Source of the DNA: Flavobacterium hydrocarbonoxydans
Lineage (GTDB): Bacteria > Bacteroidota > Bacteroidia > Flavobacteriales > Flavobacteriaceae
Assembly: GCF_009789235.1 (NCBI RefSeq)
Contig: NZ_WSTB01000012.1
Coordinates: 1-64,000 of the forward strand
Reading direction: 5' to 3'
Length of the DNA: 64,000 nt
Shown here: in pieces, positions 1 to 7,481 of the stretch
Layout: every line of letters starts with the position of its first letter
Position numbering within the stretch: position 1 is the stretch's first letter
Notes under the pieces: model-generated
Database searches by the model: none
The model's input: only the letters and a program-made list of their open reading frames with translations
What the model was told of the DNA's origin: nothing
Program-made: the position numbers and the translations under genes

Positions 1-147
1 GAACTTTGAACTTTGAACTTTGAACTTTGAACTTTGAACTTTGAACTTTGAACTTTGAACTTTGAACTTTGAACTTTGAACTTTGAACTTTGAACTTTGA
101 ACTTTGAACTTTGAACTTTGAACTTTGAACTTTGGACTTTGGACTTT
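1..147. repeat. Heptanucleotide tandem repeat (GAACTTT)n
   Basis: Nineteen perfect head-to-tail copies of GAACTTT fill positions 1-133. Two variant copies (GGACTTT) follow to 147. The array is cut by the window edge, so the true copy number is larger. It lies just downstream of the stop codon of the minus-strand efflux gene. Seven is not a multiple of three, so slippage inside a reading frame would shift it, but no reading frame that I believe crosses the array here. A neutral microsatellite is the simplest reading. Confidence 0.97.
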
Positions 148-157
148 GAAATTCCCC

Positions 158-1387
158 TTAATGTCCTATAACAGTCTTATCATCTCCAGAAATTACTATT
201 TTTTCTTTGATGAAACGTTTTCCAATATTCAAAACAATAAATGCAATGATAGTGGTAGCGGTCATAATAACCACCATTGGCACAACCGAATCATGCACAA
301 AAATTCCAACCGCAAACGAAGCCAAAGCTCCCAATCCAAGCTGAATTGCACCCATCAAAGCCGATGCGCTTCCTGCATTTTTAGCAAATGGCGCCATTGT
401 TAGCCCGGCAGTATTAGGATTCGAAATCCCTAAACAGGCCAAGAATAAAAATAACATGGCAATAGTTTCATACAATCCTAAAAGATTATTTAAAGCCAGA
501 ATCAGAAAAATTAAACTAATTACAGATTGCGAAATCAAAGCGCCGAAAATCATCTGTTCGCTTGAAAATTTCTTCAATAAAACAGAATTTAATTGACTCG
601 ACCCAATAAAACTCACCGACATAAAAGCAAAAATCCATCCGTAGGTCTTAGCATCCACGTGATAAATATCCATAAAAATGATAGGTGAGGCCGCAACGTA
701 AGTAAATAGACCCGAAAAAGCGATAGAACCGGTAAAAGCATACGTAAAAAACTGTGGTTCTTTAAGTACTTTTAAAAAGTTAGCAATGATTGGTTTAGGT
801 TTTAATGAAATGGAGGTATCTGGTTTGTAGCTATTTGGTAATCCGATTTGTGATGCAGCCAGAATAGCTATTCCCATAAACATTAATATAAGGAATACCG
901 TATGCCAACCGTAATCTTCGGTAACATAACCACCAATCGTTGGCGCTAACATCGGCGAAAGCCCTAAAACAAGCATTAATAATGAAAATACTTTTGGAAT
1001 ATCCTTTACAGGAAATAAATCACGAACCATCGCTACCGAAGCCACTGTAGCGGCACAACTTCCAACAGCCTGAACAAAACGCAACGCAATAAACGTATCG
1101 ATATCGGCTACATAAACACAACCTAAAGAAGCTAAAATATAGACTAACAAACCAATAAATAAAGGTTTTTTTCGTCCAAAACGATCCAATAAAGGCCCGT
1201 AAAGCAATTGTCCGGCTGAAATTCCGATGAAATAACTTGATAAACTCATAGAAACTTTAGCAACTGTAGTGTTTAAATCCTTTGCAATACCTGAAAAACC
1301 AGGTAAATACATGTCGATTGAAAAGGGCCCAAGGGCAGTTAAAGAACCTAGAATAAGTATAAGTGTAACGTATCTTTTTGTTGTCAT
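158..1387 (-). CDS. Bcr/CflA-type MFS multidrug efflux transporter
   Basis: A 409-residue integral membrane protein of the major facilitator superfamily with about twelve hydrophobic segments, expected in the inner membrane as a drug/proton antiporter. The first segment contains GPFSIDMYLPGF, characteristic of the Bcr/CflA drug-resistance subfamily. The loop after the second segment carries the MFS motif GPLLDRFGRKK near residues 64-74. I chose the ATG at 1385-1387 (MTTKRYVTL) rather than the longer frame from 1447, because family members begin just before the first transmembrane helix and the extra 20 residues are not hydrophobic. Substrate is unknown. It appears monocistronic, with the heptanucleotide repeat just beyond its 3' end. 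Confidence 0.9.
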   Translation of the reverse strand: MTTKRYVTLILILGSLTALGPFSIDMYLPGFSGIAKDLNTTVAKVSMSLSSYFIGISAGQLLYGPLLDRFGRKKPLFIGLLVYILASLGCVYVADIDTFIALRFVQAVGSCAATVASVAMVRDLFPVKDIPKVFSLLMLVLGLSPMLAPTIGGYVTEDYGWHTVFLILMFMGIAILAASQIGLPNSYKPDTSISLKPKPIIANFLKVLKEPQFFTYAFTGSIAFSGLFTYVAASPIIFMDIYHVDAKTYGWIFAFMSVSFIGSSQLNSVLLKKFSSEQMIFGALISQSVISLIFLILALNNLLGLYETIAMLFLFLACLGISNPNTAGLTMAPFAKNAGSASALMGAIQLGLGALASFAVGIFVHDSVVPMVVIMTATTIIAFIVLNIGKRFIKEKIVISGDDKTVIGH

Positions 1388-1615
1388 TATCTCAGAAATT
1401 GCTTTTAATTCCGGCAAAGGTAAATATTTACTGGGGTTTATAAACAAGTATTTCCATTTATACGAAAAGTGGTTATTATATAATTTTTTTAGAAGGTTAT
1501 GAAAATGATGAGCACTACTAACTAACTACCTTTGGAACAATAATATTCCATTGAAAAAAGATATTATTGAAGTTTCAAAATGTTTGAAACGAATAACAAC
1601 CTAACAATATAAATT

Positions 1616-2032
1616 ATGAAAAAGTACATTTTATTTTTAACGCTAGTTTTTAGCAGCGTATCATTTGCACAAACCATTACCACCAAAATCGAAGACGTAA
1701 GTATCAGTCAGTTTGAGCTACTAAAAAAAGTGAATGAATTTTATCCGGACATCACACTAAACAAACAAGTTACCAATTTTTATGCTGATGATAAGATAAT
1801 CGACTCGCAGCAGGAATTTGATTTAAGAGGTACTAATTTTTCAAAATACAGATTAGGAATTGAGCCAGACAACAAAAAAGTTGTTTTTGAATATACTACA
1901 AAAGACGGTATAGTAGTTTATGGAGATATTACATATTTTAATGGTAATGTTTTGAGAACAACATTTAATAAAAACACAAACGAAATTGAAGTTTCACTTA
2001 ATGGTAAAGCTGTTTATCTTAAAAAAGGATAA
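1616..2032 (+). CDS. Small secreted protein, unknown function
   Basis: A 138-residue protein with a clear signal peptide (MKKYILFLTLVFSSVSFA, cleavage before QT). I do not recognise a named family. The mature part contains FELLKKVNEFYPDI and, further on, KDGIVVYGDITYFNGNVLRT. Both motifs recur in the protein at 2736-3179 (KKVNQFYPDI; KDGTFVSGDI...GSVVRT), so the two are homologues. This copy lies outside the dif-flanked element while the other lies inside. A strong hairpin terminator follows at 2055. Probably periplasmic or outer-membrane associated; no catalytic motif is visible. Confidence 0.8.
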   Translation: MKKYILFLTLVFSSVSFAQTITTKIEDVSISQFELLKKVNEFYPDITLNKQVTNFYADDKIIDSQQEFDLRGTNFSKYRLGIEPDNKKVVFEYTTKDGIVVYGDITYFNGNVLRTTFNKNTNEIEVSLNGKAVYLKKG

Positions 2033-2054
2033 AACATTTAACTATTAATATTTT

Positions 2055-2080
2055 AAAAGCACCCATTATGCGGTGCTTTT
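2055..2080 (+). terminator. Intrinsic terminator after the 1616-2032 gene
   Basis: Perfect 9-bp stem AAAAGCACC / GGTGCTTTT with a short loop, followed on the plus strand by a T-rich run. It sits 23 bases after the stop codon of the upstream secreted protein. Confidence 0.85.
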
Positions 2081-2120
2081 TTATTTTATATTTGGTTCCG
2101 TTTTAAACTCTCATTTAATC

Positions 2121-2501
2121 ATGAAAAAATTCCTGTTCATTTTATTGATTTTCGTTTCGTTTTCATCATTTTCACAAACAAATCCGTTTACCGGAACCTG
2201 GAGCAATGAAAATTGTAAATCCTGCAGCAAAAAATATATTTTGATTATGAATATAGCGCAGTCATTTGGAAAAGTTTATGGTTCTGCCGAAGTTATAAAT
2301 TCTGATCCTAAACTAAGCACCGGATCATTAGAAATTACCGGATATATTAAAGAAGACAAAGCTTACATTAAATTAAAATCTGAAAATGAAATCTCATCCA
2401 ATGCAATTCTGATAGTAAACGAAGACCAACTACAATTTGATAAAAGAAACGGATCAGATTTAATTCCGAAAGAAGTGATTCTGGAGAAGCTTTATGAATG
2501 A
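2121..2501 (+). CDS. Small secreted protein, possibly lipocalin-like
   Basis: A 126-residue protein starting MKKFLFILLIFVSFSSFSQ, a typical Bacteroidota signal peptide. The open frame extends upstream to 2073, but those residues lie over the preceding terminator, so the ATG at 2121 is preferred. The mature part starts NPFTGTWSNENC and has a CKSC pair. The 'F-x-G-T-W' opening and alternating beta pattern recall small lipocalin-like or DUF-type beta barrels, but I do not recognise the family. It ends about 70 bases before the left dif-like site and so belongs to the host flank. Confidence 0.75.
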   Translation: MKKFLFILLIFVSFSSFSQTNPFTGTWSNENCKSCSKKYILIMNIAQSFGKVYGSAEVINSDPKLSTGSLEITGYIKEDKAYIKLKSENEISSNAILIVNEDQLQFDKRNGSDLIPKEVILEKLYE

Positions 2502-2569
2502 TATGATTCTTTGTGTACTGAATGAAGCTTGAATAACGTACTATTTGAGTTTTTTTTAGCTATTACAAA

Positions 2570-2597
2570 TTGAACTATAATTTATAGTATGGTTTGC
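2570..2597. other. Left dif-like site (recombinant attachment site, degenerate second arm)
   Basis: TTGAACTATAA (2570-2580), central TTTATA (2581-2586), then GTATGGTTTGC (2587-2597). The first arm and centre match the right-hand site. The second arm keeps only TATG of the canonical TTATGTAAAAT. This is the pattern left when a phage attP with one good Xer arm recombines into dif. Confidence 0.8.
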
Positions 2598-2693
2598 AGT
2601 ATGTCCAAGAAGATGTTAACAACTTTATTAACAGCATTTTTAACCCCTATTTTGCAGAAATCTAAAGGTATAAAAAAAATACGGACATAAAAA

Positions 2694-2713
2694 AACCCCG
2701 TTTTATTGGGGTT
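2694..2713 (-). terminator. Intrinsic terminator of the 147-aa cargo gene
   Basis: Stem AACCCC / GGGGTT around an AT-rich loop. Read on the minus strand it is followed by a run of seven T. It lies 23 bases beyond the stop codon of the minus-strand gene ending at 2736. Confidence 0.8.
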
Positions 2714-2735
2714 CATTTATTGTTTTTTATTTCAG

Positions 2736-3179
2736 TTATTTTATTTCATTCAATAATTTTCCATCTACATAATATTGAATAACTCTCGTTTTATCTTTTA
2801 ACTTATATAAGGTTCGAACAACAGAACCCGCAAAAAGTCGAATATCTCCAGATACGAAAGTTCCATCTTTTAATTTATAAAAGTAATCTAAGGAAGTATT
2901 TGATTTACTAATTGACACTTTGTAAGCATCACAATCTTTTGGCGTTTCATAAAGAAAATCAGTAGTTAATATTTCCTGAACTTTTAAATTATTGACAATA
3001 TTATTTGTCACCTGCCTACTGACAAGTATGTCAGGATAGAACTGATTCACTTTTTTAATAAAATCATATTGGTCAAAAGAAACAACTTCTGTTTTTTCTA
3101 TATATAATTTCATGTCAGCATCTTGACAATAAACAGCAGACGAACACATTATAATAAGTAATAAAGTAATTTTTTTCAT
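2736..3179 (-). CDS. Secreted cargo protein, homologue of the 1616-2032 product
   Basis: A 147-residue protein with an N-terminal signal peptide (MKKITLLLIIMCSSAVYC, then QDAD). The mature sequence shares KKVNQFYPDI, an RQVTN segment and KDGTFVSGDI...GSVVRT with the secreted protein just outside the element, so they are paralogues of an unrecognised family. It lies between the left dif-like site and a divergently transcribed secreted gene, with its own terminator. This is the usual place and form of a cargo ('moron') gene that alters the host surface. No function can be stated. Confidence 0.75.
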   Translation of the reverse strand: MKKITLLLIIMCSSAVYCQDADMKLYIEKTEVVSFDQYDFIKKVNQFYPDILVSRQVTNNIVNNLKVQEILTTDFLYETPKDCDAYKVSISKSNTSLDYFYKLKDGTFVSGDIRLFAGSVVRTLYKLKDKTRVIQYYVDGKLLNEIK

Positions 3180-3327
3180 GCGGTTTTGTTTGTGAGTTTA
3201 TAATTACTAAAGATTTCCAAATATAGTGCCAATAATTTTAATTTCACTTTGTCAATTGCTATAAAAGAATAAATAATTATAATAAAAAAAATACTACTTT
3301 AGTCAAAAAACTAAACAACCGCAAAAG

Positions 3328-3864
3328 ATGAAAACAAAATTACTTGCATTAATTTTATTGTTAATCGGATTTAATTCACATTCACAAGAAAAGAAACTAG
3401 AAAAGGGTGTCTGCAAAATTGAACACAAATGTTACACTACGTATCAATATGATGACTTTGATGATATCTGGACTTATAGCGTTGGCTTTTACGAAACCAT
3501 GCTAGCAAAAAATGGATTAACATACATAATAACAAAATATGTTGAAAACAAAACAGATAAAAAGCTTATTCTATTGAGTTTCATAGGAAATATGGAAGGA
3601 TGCAGATCTAAAAATTCTTATGTTCATATACAGTTTAAAAATGGTGAGAAATTAAAAATTGATGGTTACGATACAGAAATAAAATGCGGAACCACGGTTT
3701 TAACGGTTGATATAACTGAACAAATAAGCCTACTTGAAAAAGAACCAATTGACAAAATAAGAATTAGTATTGATGGAAATGATGACTTTGTAGTTACAGA
3801 AAAAGGACAAACTAAGTTTTTCAATAATTTAAAATGTATCGATGCTTTAGACCTACGTAAGTAA
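3328..3864 (+). CDS. Secreted cargo protein, unknown function
   Basis: A 178-residue protein with a signal peptide (MKTKLLALILLLIGFNSHS, then QEKK). It is the only plus-strand gene in the element and points toward the phage operon, sharing a bidirectional hairpin terminator with it at 3869-3900. The mature part has four cysteines and a beta-rich pattern; I recognise no family. It is divergent from the 147-residue cargo gene, with about 150 AT-rich bases between them that must hold both promoters. Independent transcription fits a lysogenically expressed cargo gene. Confidence 0.75.
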   Translation: MKTKLLALILLLIGFNSHSQEKKLEKGVCKIEHKCYTTYQYDDFDDIWTYSVGFYETMLAKNGLTYIITKYVENKTDKKLILLSFIGNMEGCRSKNSYVHIQFKNGEKLKIDGYDTEIKCGTTVLTVDITEQISLLEKEPIDKIRISIDGNDDFVVTEKGQTKFFNNLKCIDALDLRK

Positions 3865-3868
3865 AAAA

Positions 3869-3900
3869 ACAAGCCTTTGTAAATTAATACAAAGGCTTGT
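3869..3900. terminator. Bidirectional terminator at the end of the phage operon
   Basis: Perfect 13-bp stem ACAAGCCTTTGTA / TACAAAGGCTTGT with a 6-base loop, preceded by A7 on the plus strand (T7 when read on the minus strand). It separates the plus-strand cargo gene from the minus-strand operon. It also encodes the last codons of the 74-residue minus-strand protein. Confidence 0.9.
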
Positions 3901-4108
3901 CTATTATATAATCATTACAGTATTGTCTAGAAATATAATTACCCGTTTTTCGATTATAAATATTAATGTAGTGATAATCAAACCCGACATTTTTACACCA
4001 ATTATGTAGATAAAATATTGATTTGCAAAACTCAATCTTTATAGGTCTTATACTTTTATCTTTATTAAAGATTGTACAGCTGTATGGCGTTGGAGTAGTA
4101 TTAGCCAT
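3884..4108 (-). CDS. Small phage protein, unknown function
   Basis: A 74-residue protein, last gene of the minus-strand phage operon. Its ATG overlaps the end of the upstream 284-residue gene by eight bases (ATGGCTAA), indicating translational coupling. Its final codons run into the stem of the terminator. The sequence is rich in Cys, Tyr, Asn and Ile (for example LHNWCKNVGFDYHY). No signal peptide or membrane helix is visible and I do not recognise it. Confidence 0.6.
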   Translation of the reverse strand: MANTTPTPYSCTIFNKDKSIRPIKIEFCKSIFYLHNWCKNVGFDYHYINIYNRKTGNYISRQYCNDYIIDKPLY

Positions 4109-4955
4109 AAATATTACTGATTTGCAACTCTATTCCATAAAGAAGGTTCTTAATCTTAAAACCTCCGTTTACACAAACAAACGTCGAAATATCAAATTCT
4201 CCTTTTTTAATAATACTCGTACCGGCTTCAATATAATTCACATAAGACCAAAATTCATTAGTTCTTATATCTGTAAATATAAAAACGCTAAGACCATACG
4301 GATAAGGATTAACAGTGGTCATTTTTACATAAAAATCTCCAAACTGAACAATACTACCGTTATTCTGAACAGGAAAAGACGTAACCAAATCATAGCCGTT
4401 TCTAATGTAATTTGGGTTTTCTCCTTGAAATTCTAAAGTATCAATATGAGTTCCATTTTTATAGGTATCGTAAAACGCCGTGTAAAATTTATTATCCGAT
4501 TGAATTGTTCCCAACTTAATCAAAGAATAAACTCTTGTATCATAAGCGTAACCAGAACCTTGTGAAAATCTACCATCTAATCTAAATTGCGGTAATTTAT
4601 ATTCTTTCAAATATCTTAACGGCTTCTTTTGAAAGTCATTAAAATTTGAAACTTCTACACCTGACGCAGTAGTTGCAAATGGAATTCTAAGAAACATTTC
4701 TGTGAAAGCTGTTGCAAAATAATTTTCGGGAATAACATTTAAATCTACATTCCCTAAATCATTAATTACAGAAAGCATAGGCAGACTATCATAATCAACA
4801 AAAGAAACACCATTAACACGTTTATTGTCCTTAAAAACCGCTACTATAAAAAACGGTGTTTGAATGTTATTGACCGCATAACCATATTCATCGTAATACG
4901 GAAGCTCCTTTACTTTTACAGAGTATGTATCATCAATGTATTGTATATAATCCAT
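4101..4955 (-). CDS. Phage protein, 284 aa, possible spike or capsid-associated protein
   Basis: The second largest protein of the element. It has no signal peptide and no membrane helix, is rich in aromatic residues (Tyr, Phe) and alternates hydrophobic and polar residues as a beta-structured protein would. It lies near the promoter-distal end of the operon, right after a one-helix membrane protein. By position and composition it could be a spike or receptor-binding protein, or a second capsid protein. This is inference only; I recognise no family. It is coupled to the following 74-residue gene. Confidence 0.7.
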   Translation of the reverse strand: MDYIQYIDDTYSVKVKELPYYDEYGYAVNNIQTPFFIVAVFKDNKRVNGVSFVDYDSLPMLSVINDLGNVDLNVIPENYFATAFTEMFLRIPFATTASGVEVSNFNDFQKKPLRYLKEYKLPQFRLDGRFSQGSGYAYDTRVYSLIKLGTIQSDNKFYTAFYDTYKNGTHIDTLEFQGENPNYIRNGYDLVTSFPVQNNGSIVQFGDFYVKMTTVNPYPYGLSVFIFTDIRTNEFWSYVNYIEAGTSIIKKGEFDISTFVCVNGGFKIKNLLYGIELQISNIYG

Positions 4956-4960
4956 ATTTT

Positions 4961-5482
4961 TTAATTAAATAAAGGAGCTTTTTTCAAGTCCGAGGTTGAT
5001 AAATATTTTTTTAAATCTGCTTTTAAATCACGTCTAGTAATAACATAATAACAGCCAATTACTAACGGAACAGTTGAAGCCTGTTTTACTTTAAGTAACT
5101 CGTTAATTGTTTCTTTTTCATTTTCAAAATTCGAAAAAGGTTCAGTTATCCAAGTGTACCAAGGCGCATCTTTTGTTTGCTTATTTGTTCCTAACCATAC
5201 AGCTAAAGACTCTGCTATGTTGTGAACTTCTTTACGAGGTGTAATTTTGTTCAATTCAATTTCTTTAGTCATTGGATTCGAAACCGCAATTTTCAAATCT
5301 TTTTCTGCATCTTCCAAAGCTTTTTCCTCAGCATCTTGTGTGAATTTAGCATACCATTTTTTAAATAATGGATAACACACAATGATACCAACAACCAAAA
5401 GCCAGTATTTTTGCAAAAAATCAAAGAGCCAAACTGTGTTGGCTTGGCTCTTCGTTCTGTTTACTATCTCTCTTTGAGCCAT
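4961..5482 (-). CDS. Phage one-helix membrane protein
   Basis: A 173-residue protein with one strong transmembrane helix near residues 27-45 (YWLLVVGIIVCYPLF) followed by a basic and then acidic helical stretch (TQDAEEKALEDAEKDLK). The C-terminal part is soluble with a weaker hydrophobic patch (TVPLVIGCYYVI). The ATG at 5480-5482 lies two bases after the stop codon of the 35-residue gene upstream. In a tailless phage with an internal lipid layer such proteins would be membrane structural proteins; that role is inferred from context. Confidence 0.7.
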   Translation of the reverse strand: MAQREIVNRTKSQANTVWLFDFLQKYWLLVVGIIVCYPLFKKWYAKFTQDAEEKALEDAEKDLKIAVSNPMTKEIELNKITPRKEVHNIAESLAVWLGTNKQTKDAPWYTWITEPFSNFENEKETINELLKVKQASTVPLVIGCYYVITRRDLKADLKKYLSTSDLKKAPLFN

Positions 5483-5484
5483 AA

Positions 5485-5592
5485 TTATTTTTTCTTGAAT
5501 AATTTATAAGCTAAAAAACCTGCCAAAGCAACTAATACAACATTTGAAATAGTCTTATTGCTTGCGTAAAAAAGTTTGATTTTATCTAACAT
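5485..5592 (-). CDS. 35-aa membrane micro-protein
   Basis: A short frame reading MLDKIKLFYASNKTISNVVL then VALAGFLAYKLFKKK. It has one predicted membrane helix (about residues 17-31) and a Lys-rich C-terminal tail. The stop codon is directly adjacent to the next gene's start, and it fills an otherwise empty gap in the operon. Small one-helix basic-tailed proteins are typical virion membrane proteins of lipid-containing and filamentous phages. Confidence 0.6.
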   Translation of the reverse strand: MLDKIKLFYASNKTISNVVLVALAGFLAYKLFKKK

Positions 5593-5640
5593 CTTGTTTA
5601 AATTTTTGAATTAATAATTTTTATCTTTTTGAGCGTTTGT

Positions 5641-6186
5641 TTAGACTGTAACGCTGTAAACAGTATAAAAAAAAAGTAGTACAGGAATAATCAAATAATT
5701 GAATTTGAATCTCTTTTGAGCCGTTACAGTAATACCTGAAAGGTTGTAATCTCCCATAATGTCAATAGCATCCTGAATGTCGGAATCGTAAATTAAATTA
5801 TGATTAGGAGCACATTCGTGTTTGATGATTGCTCTCGCAATAATTAAGTAAAACTTAGCATCAACAATTTTGATAGTTTGGTCAGGATCTAAACCGACAG
5901 CCTTAGAAATAACGTCAATGTACTTTTGAGTATCATTTTCAGATGGAGGTGCATATTCAGTTATCAACTTTCTTACTGTATTTTTGCCCTTGTCAATGTC
6001 ATTTGTCAAATCCCTGAGCATTGCACGAATACCAAATTTTACATCTGTAAATTGTTCAAACTCTTTATCTGTGTTTTGCTTATTTGGAATTTTACCCTGC
6101 CAAGCAATATTTGTCAAACGTAAGTTGCCCGGATTGTTGTTGCGAATTCCTCTCGTTAAATCTTTTCGACCTAAAAAACTACTCAT
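5641..6186 (-). CDS. Phage murein-degrading enzyme (P5/muramidase-like), membrane-anchored
   Basis: The N-terminal part carries the signature RGIRNNNPGNLR, then W-x-G and F-x-F spacing, AMLRDL, and a central APPSENDTQKYI, as in the phage 'structural protein P5'/lytic enzyme family that opens peptidoglycan during entry or exit. A hydrophobic helix closes the C-terminus (YLIIPVLLFFYTVYS), so the enzyme is probably membrane or virion bound. An open frame extends to 6243, but the ATG at 6184-6186 (MSSFLGRK) is preferred: it overlaps the stop of the upstream 58-residue gene in the arrangement ATGAGTAG. Length from that start is 181 residues. Family is confident; anchoring is read from hydrophobicity. 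Confidence 0.8.
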   Translation of the reverse strand: MSSFLGRKDLTRGIRNNNPGNLRLTNIAWQGKIPNKQNTDKEFEQFTDVKFGIRAMLRDLTNDIDKGKNTVRKLITEYAPPSENDTQKYIDVISKAVGLDPDQTIKIVDAKFYLIIARAIIKHECAPNHNLIYDSDIQDAIDIMGDYNLSGITVTAQKRFKFNYLIIPVLLFFYTVYSVTV

Positions 6187-6355
6187 TTTCTTGTGCAATT
6201 TGTGGATTAGCAGATGTTTGAGGTTCATCTTTTCCAAAATCAAGTTTACTTAATTCGTCAGATACAACCTGAATACCTTTTAAAATTGCAGTTACAACCG
6301 CACCATATTTTACGATAATACCAATTATCGAAACAATTCCTTTTAAATTTTTCAT
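6179..6355 (-). CDS. 58-aa phage membrane protein
   Basis: A frame starting MKNLKGIVSIIGIIVKYGAV with one amphipathic-to-hydrophobic helix in the first 30 residues and a soluble, acidic, Gln/Asn-rich C-terminus ending IAQENE. Its ATG overlaps the stop of the 35-residue gene upstream (ATGA). Its own stop overlaps the start of the murein enzyme. Both overlaps support translation. Function unknown; a small virion membrane protein or a lysis helper would fit its position directly before the lytic enzyme. Confidence 0.65.
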   Translation of the reverse strand: MKNLKGIVSIIGIIVKYGAVVTAILKGIQVVSDELSKLDFGKDEPQTSANPQIAQENE

Positions 6356-6459
6356 GCCTTATTTTGTTTTAATTGTTTTCTTTTTTCTAAATACTCTTTA
6401 AGTAAATCAACACCTTCATGTAAAATCAGAGGAAGGAATTTTAATAGTACCTTAAACAT
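6352..6459 (-). CDS. 35-aa amphipathic phage micro-protein
   Basis: MFKVLLKFLPLILHEGVDLL then KEYLEKRKQLKQNKA: a hydrophobic N-terminal helix followed by a highly charged basic helix. The start codon overlaps the stop of the 132-residue gene (TAATG), and the stop overlaps the next start (ATGA). These overlaps are the main evidence that it is real. A membrane-active peptide or virion component is possible. Confidence 0.6.
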   Translation of the reverse strand: MFKVLLKFLPLILHEGVDLLKEYLEKRKQLKQNKA

Positions 6460-6857
6460 TAGTTCGAACGAATAAATGTCCCTGCATAACCTCCGTTTTT
6501 CGCACGTGGATTAATTACAAAAGCCATACTGTCAATTACAACCTTACCACCGTTTTTTTGCATTGTTCCCCAATGAAATGATTGAACGCCTGTTTTAGTG
6601 TTTGTAAAAGTGCATGCTACAGAGCCAAACCAACCTTTATCAGATAGATTTGATTTAGTTGTTGTTACACACTTAATTGCTATCAATTCTCCTTTTGACA
6701 ATCTCCAACCCGTTGTTAAATGTTGTTCAACACCTTTATTAGGACCCGAAACAGGGGTATAGGTTGTGTTTTTAGCACCTGAATGCTTAACTTTTTGTTG
6801 ATTGTTATTGTTATTATTCTGATTATTAGAATTATAACTCTTTTTATTTTGTGCCAT
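6459..6857 (-). CDS. Phage protein with Asn/Gln-rich N-terminus
   Basis: A 132-residue protein. The first 25 residues are a low-complexity Asn/Gln/Ser/Lys stretch. The rest is a compact beta-type domain with the sequences GWRLSKGELIAIKC and GGYAGTFIRSN. The basic character would suit binding of ssDNA or the capsid interior, but I recognise no family. It is the first gene after the strong hairpin at 6913-6959 and starts the run of coupled micro-genes. Confidence 0.7.
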   Translation of the reverse strand: MAQNKKSYNSNNQNNNNNNQQKVKHSGAKNTTYTPVSGPNKGVEQHLTTGWRLSKGELIAIKCVTTTKSNLSDKGWFGSVACTFTNTKTGVQSFHWGTMQKNGGKVVIDSMAFVINPRAKNGGYAGTFIRSN

Positions 6858-6912
6858 TATTTTATAATGTGTTTAATTATTAATATGATTTCAGCCAATT
6901 TTTTTACTATGA

Positions 6913-6959
6913 TTACTGCCGAATCTATCAGAAATACTATAAGATAGATTCGATAGTAA
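6913..6959 (-). terminator. Long intercistronic hairpin, possible attenuator
   Basis: Arms 6913-6929 and 6943-6959 pair over 17 positions with one mismatch and one G-U pair (core CGAATCTATC / GATAGATTCG) around a 13-base loop. On the minus strand it follows the 168-residue gene and is not followed by a T run. It is therefore more likely a processing, stability or partial-termination element than a full terminator. On the plus strand a T run does follow. Confidence 0.6.
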
Positions 6960-6971
6960 TTTTTCGGCTTG

Positions 6972-7478
6972 TTATCTCTTTCTAGCAACTCTCTTACCTG
7001 AATTGTTGCGATCACGTCTTATAAACCAAATCAATGCAATAAGACCAGCGACCGCCCCAATAACAATTTTCCAATTTCTTTCAAACCATACTTTTATAGT
7101 TGAACTTACAACAGTAGCACCAACCTGACCACTACCTTTAACAACGCCTGCACTCAAACCATCATTGACACCATTTACAACAGCTTCACCAAAAATATTA
7201 GCACCCGCACCTGCGACAGCACCAACAGTTTTAGCAGTACTTTGATTTAAAGCCTGAGTTTGCGCATTCCAATAATCAGCTTCTGCCTGTTTTCCTTGCG
7301 CTTCTGCTTCTTTAGCAAGTTTTTTTGCTTCGACAGCATCAGTTACTTTTCCAATTACTGTTTGAGCAATTCCACCAACGCCTGGCACAAAACCAACGGC
7401 AGTAGTCGCAACTTTTACCAAGTTTTTAAACGAGACATTTTTCTTAATGGATTGACCAATTTTTTTAAAGAATCCCAT
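6972..7478 (-). CDS. Phage membrane structural protein (putative)
   Basis: A 168-residue protein in three parts. Residues 1-45 are a basic amphipathic and hydrophobic N-terminus (FKKIGQSIKK...VGFVPGVGGIAQ). The middle is an Ala/Gly/Gln-rich helical region (EAKKLAKEAEAQGKQAEADY). A strong C-terminal membrane helix (WKIVIGAVAGLIALIWF) ends in a very basic tail (RRDRNNSGKRVARKR). The composition matches virion membrane proteins that link capsid, lipid and DNA in tailless phages. It is separated by three bases from the upstream capsid candidate. Role inferred from composition and position. Confidence 0.7.
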   Translation of the reverse strand: MGFFKKIGQSIKKNVSFKNLVKVATTAVGFVPGVGGIAQTVIGKVTDAVEAKKLAKEAEAQGKQAEADYWNAQTQALNQSTAKTVGAVAGAGANIFGEAVVNGVNDGLSAGVVKGSGQVGATVVSSTIKVWFERNWKIVIGAVAGLIALIWFIRRDRNNSGKRVARKR

Positions 7479-7481
7479 ATT

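Noticed and set aside
125..403. Plus-strand 92-residue frame in the microsatellite and opposite the efflux gene
   Set aside because: It is antisense to a strong MFS gene and starts inside the GAACTTT array; composition is not protein-like.
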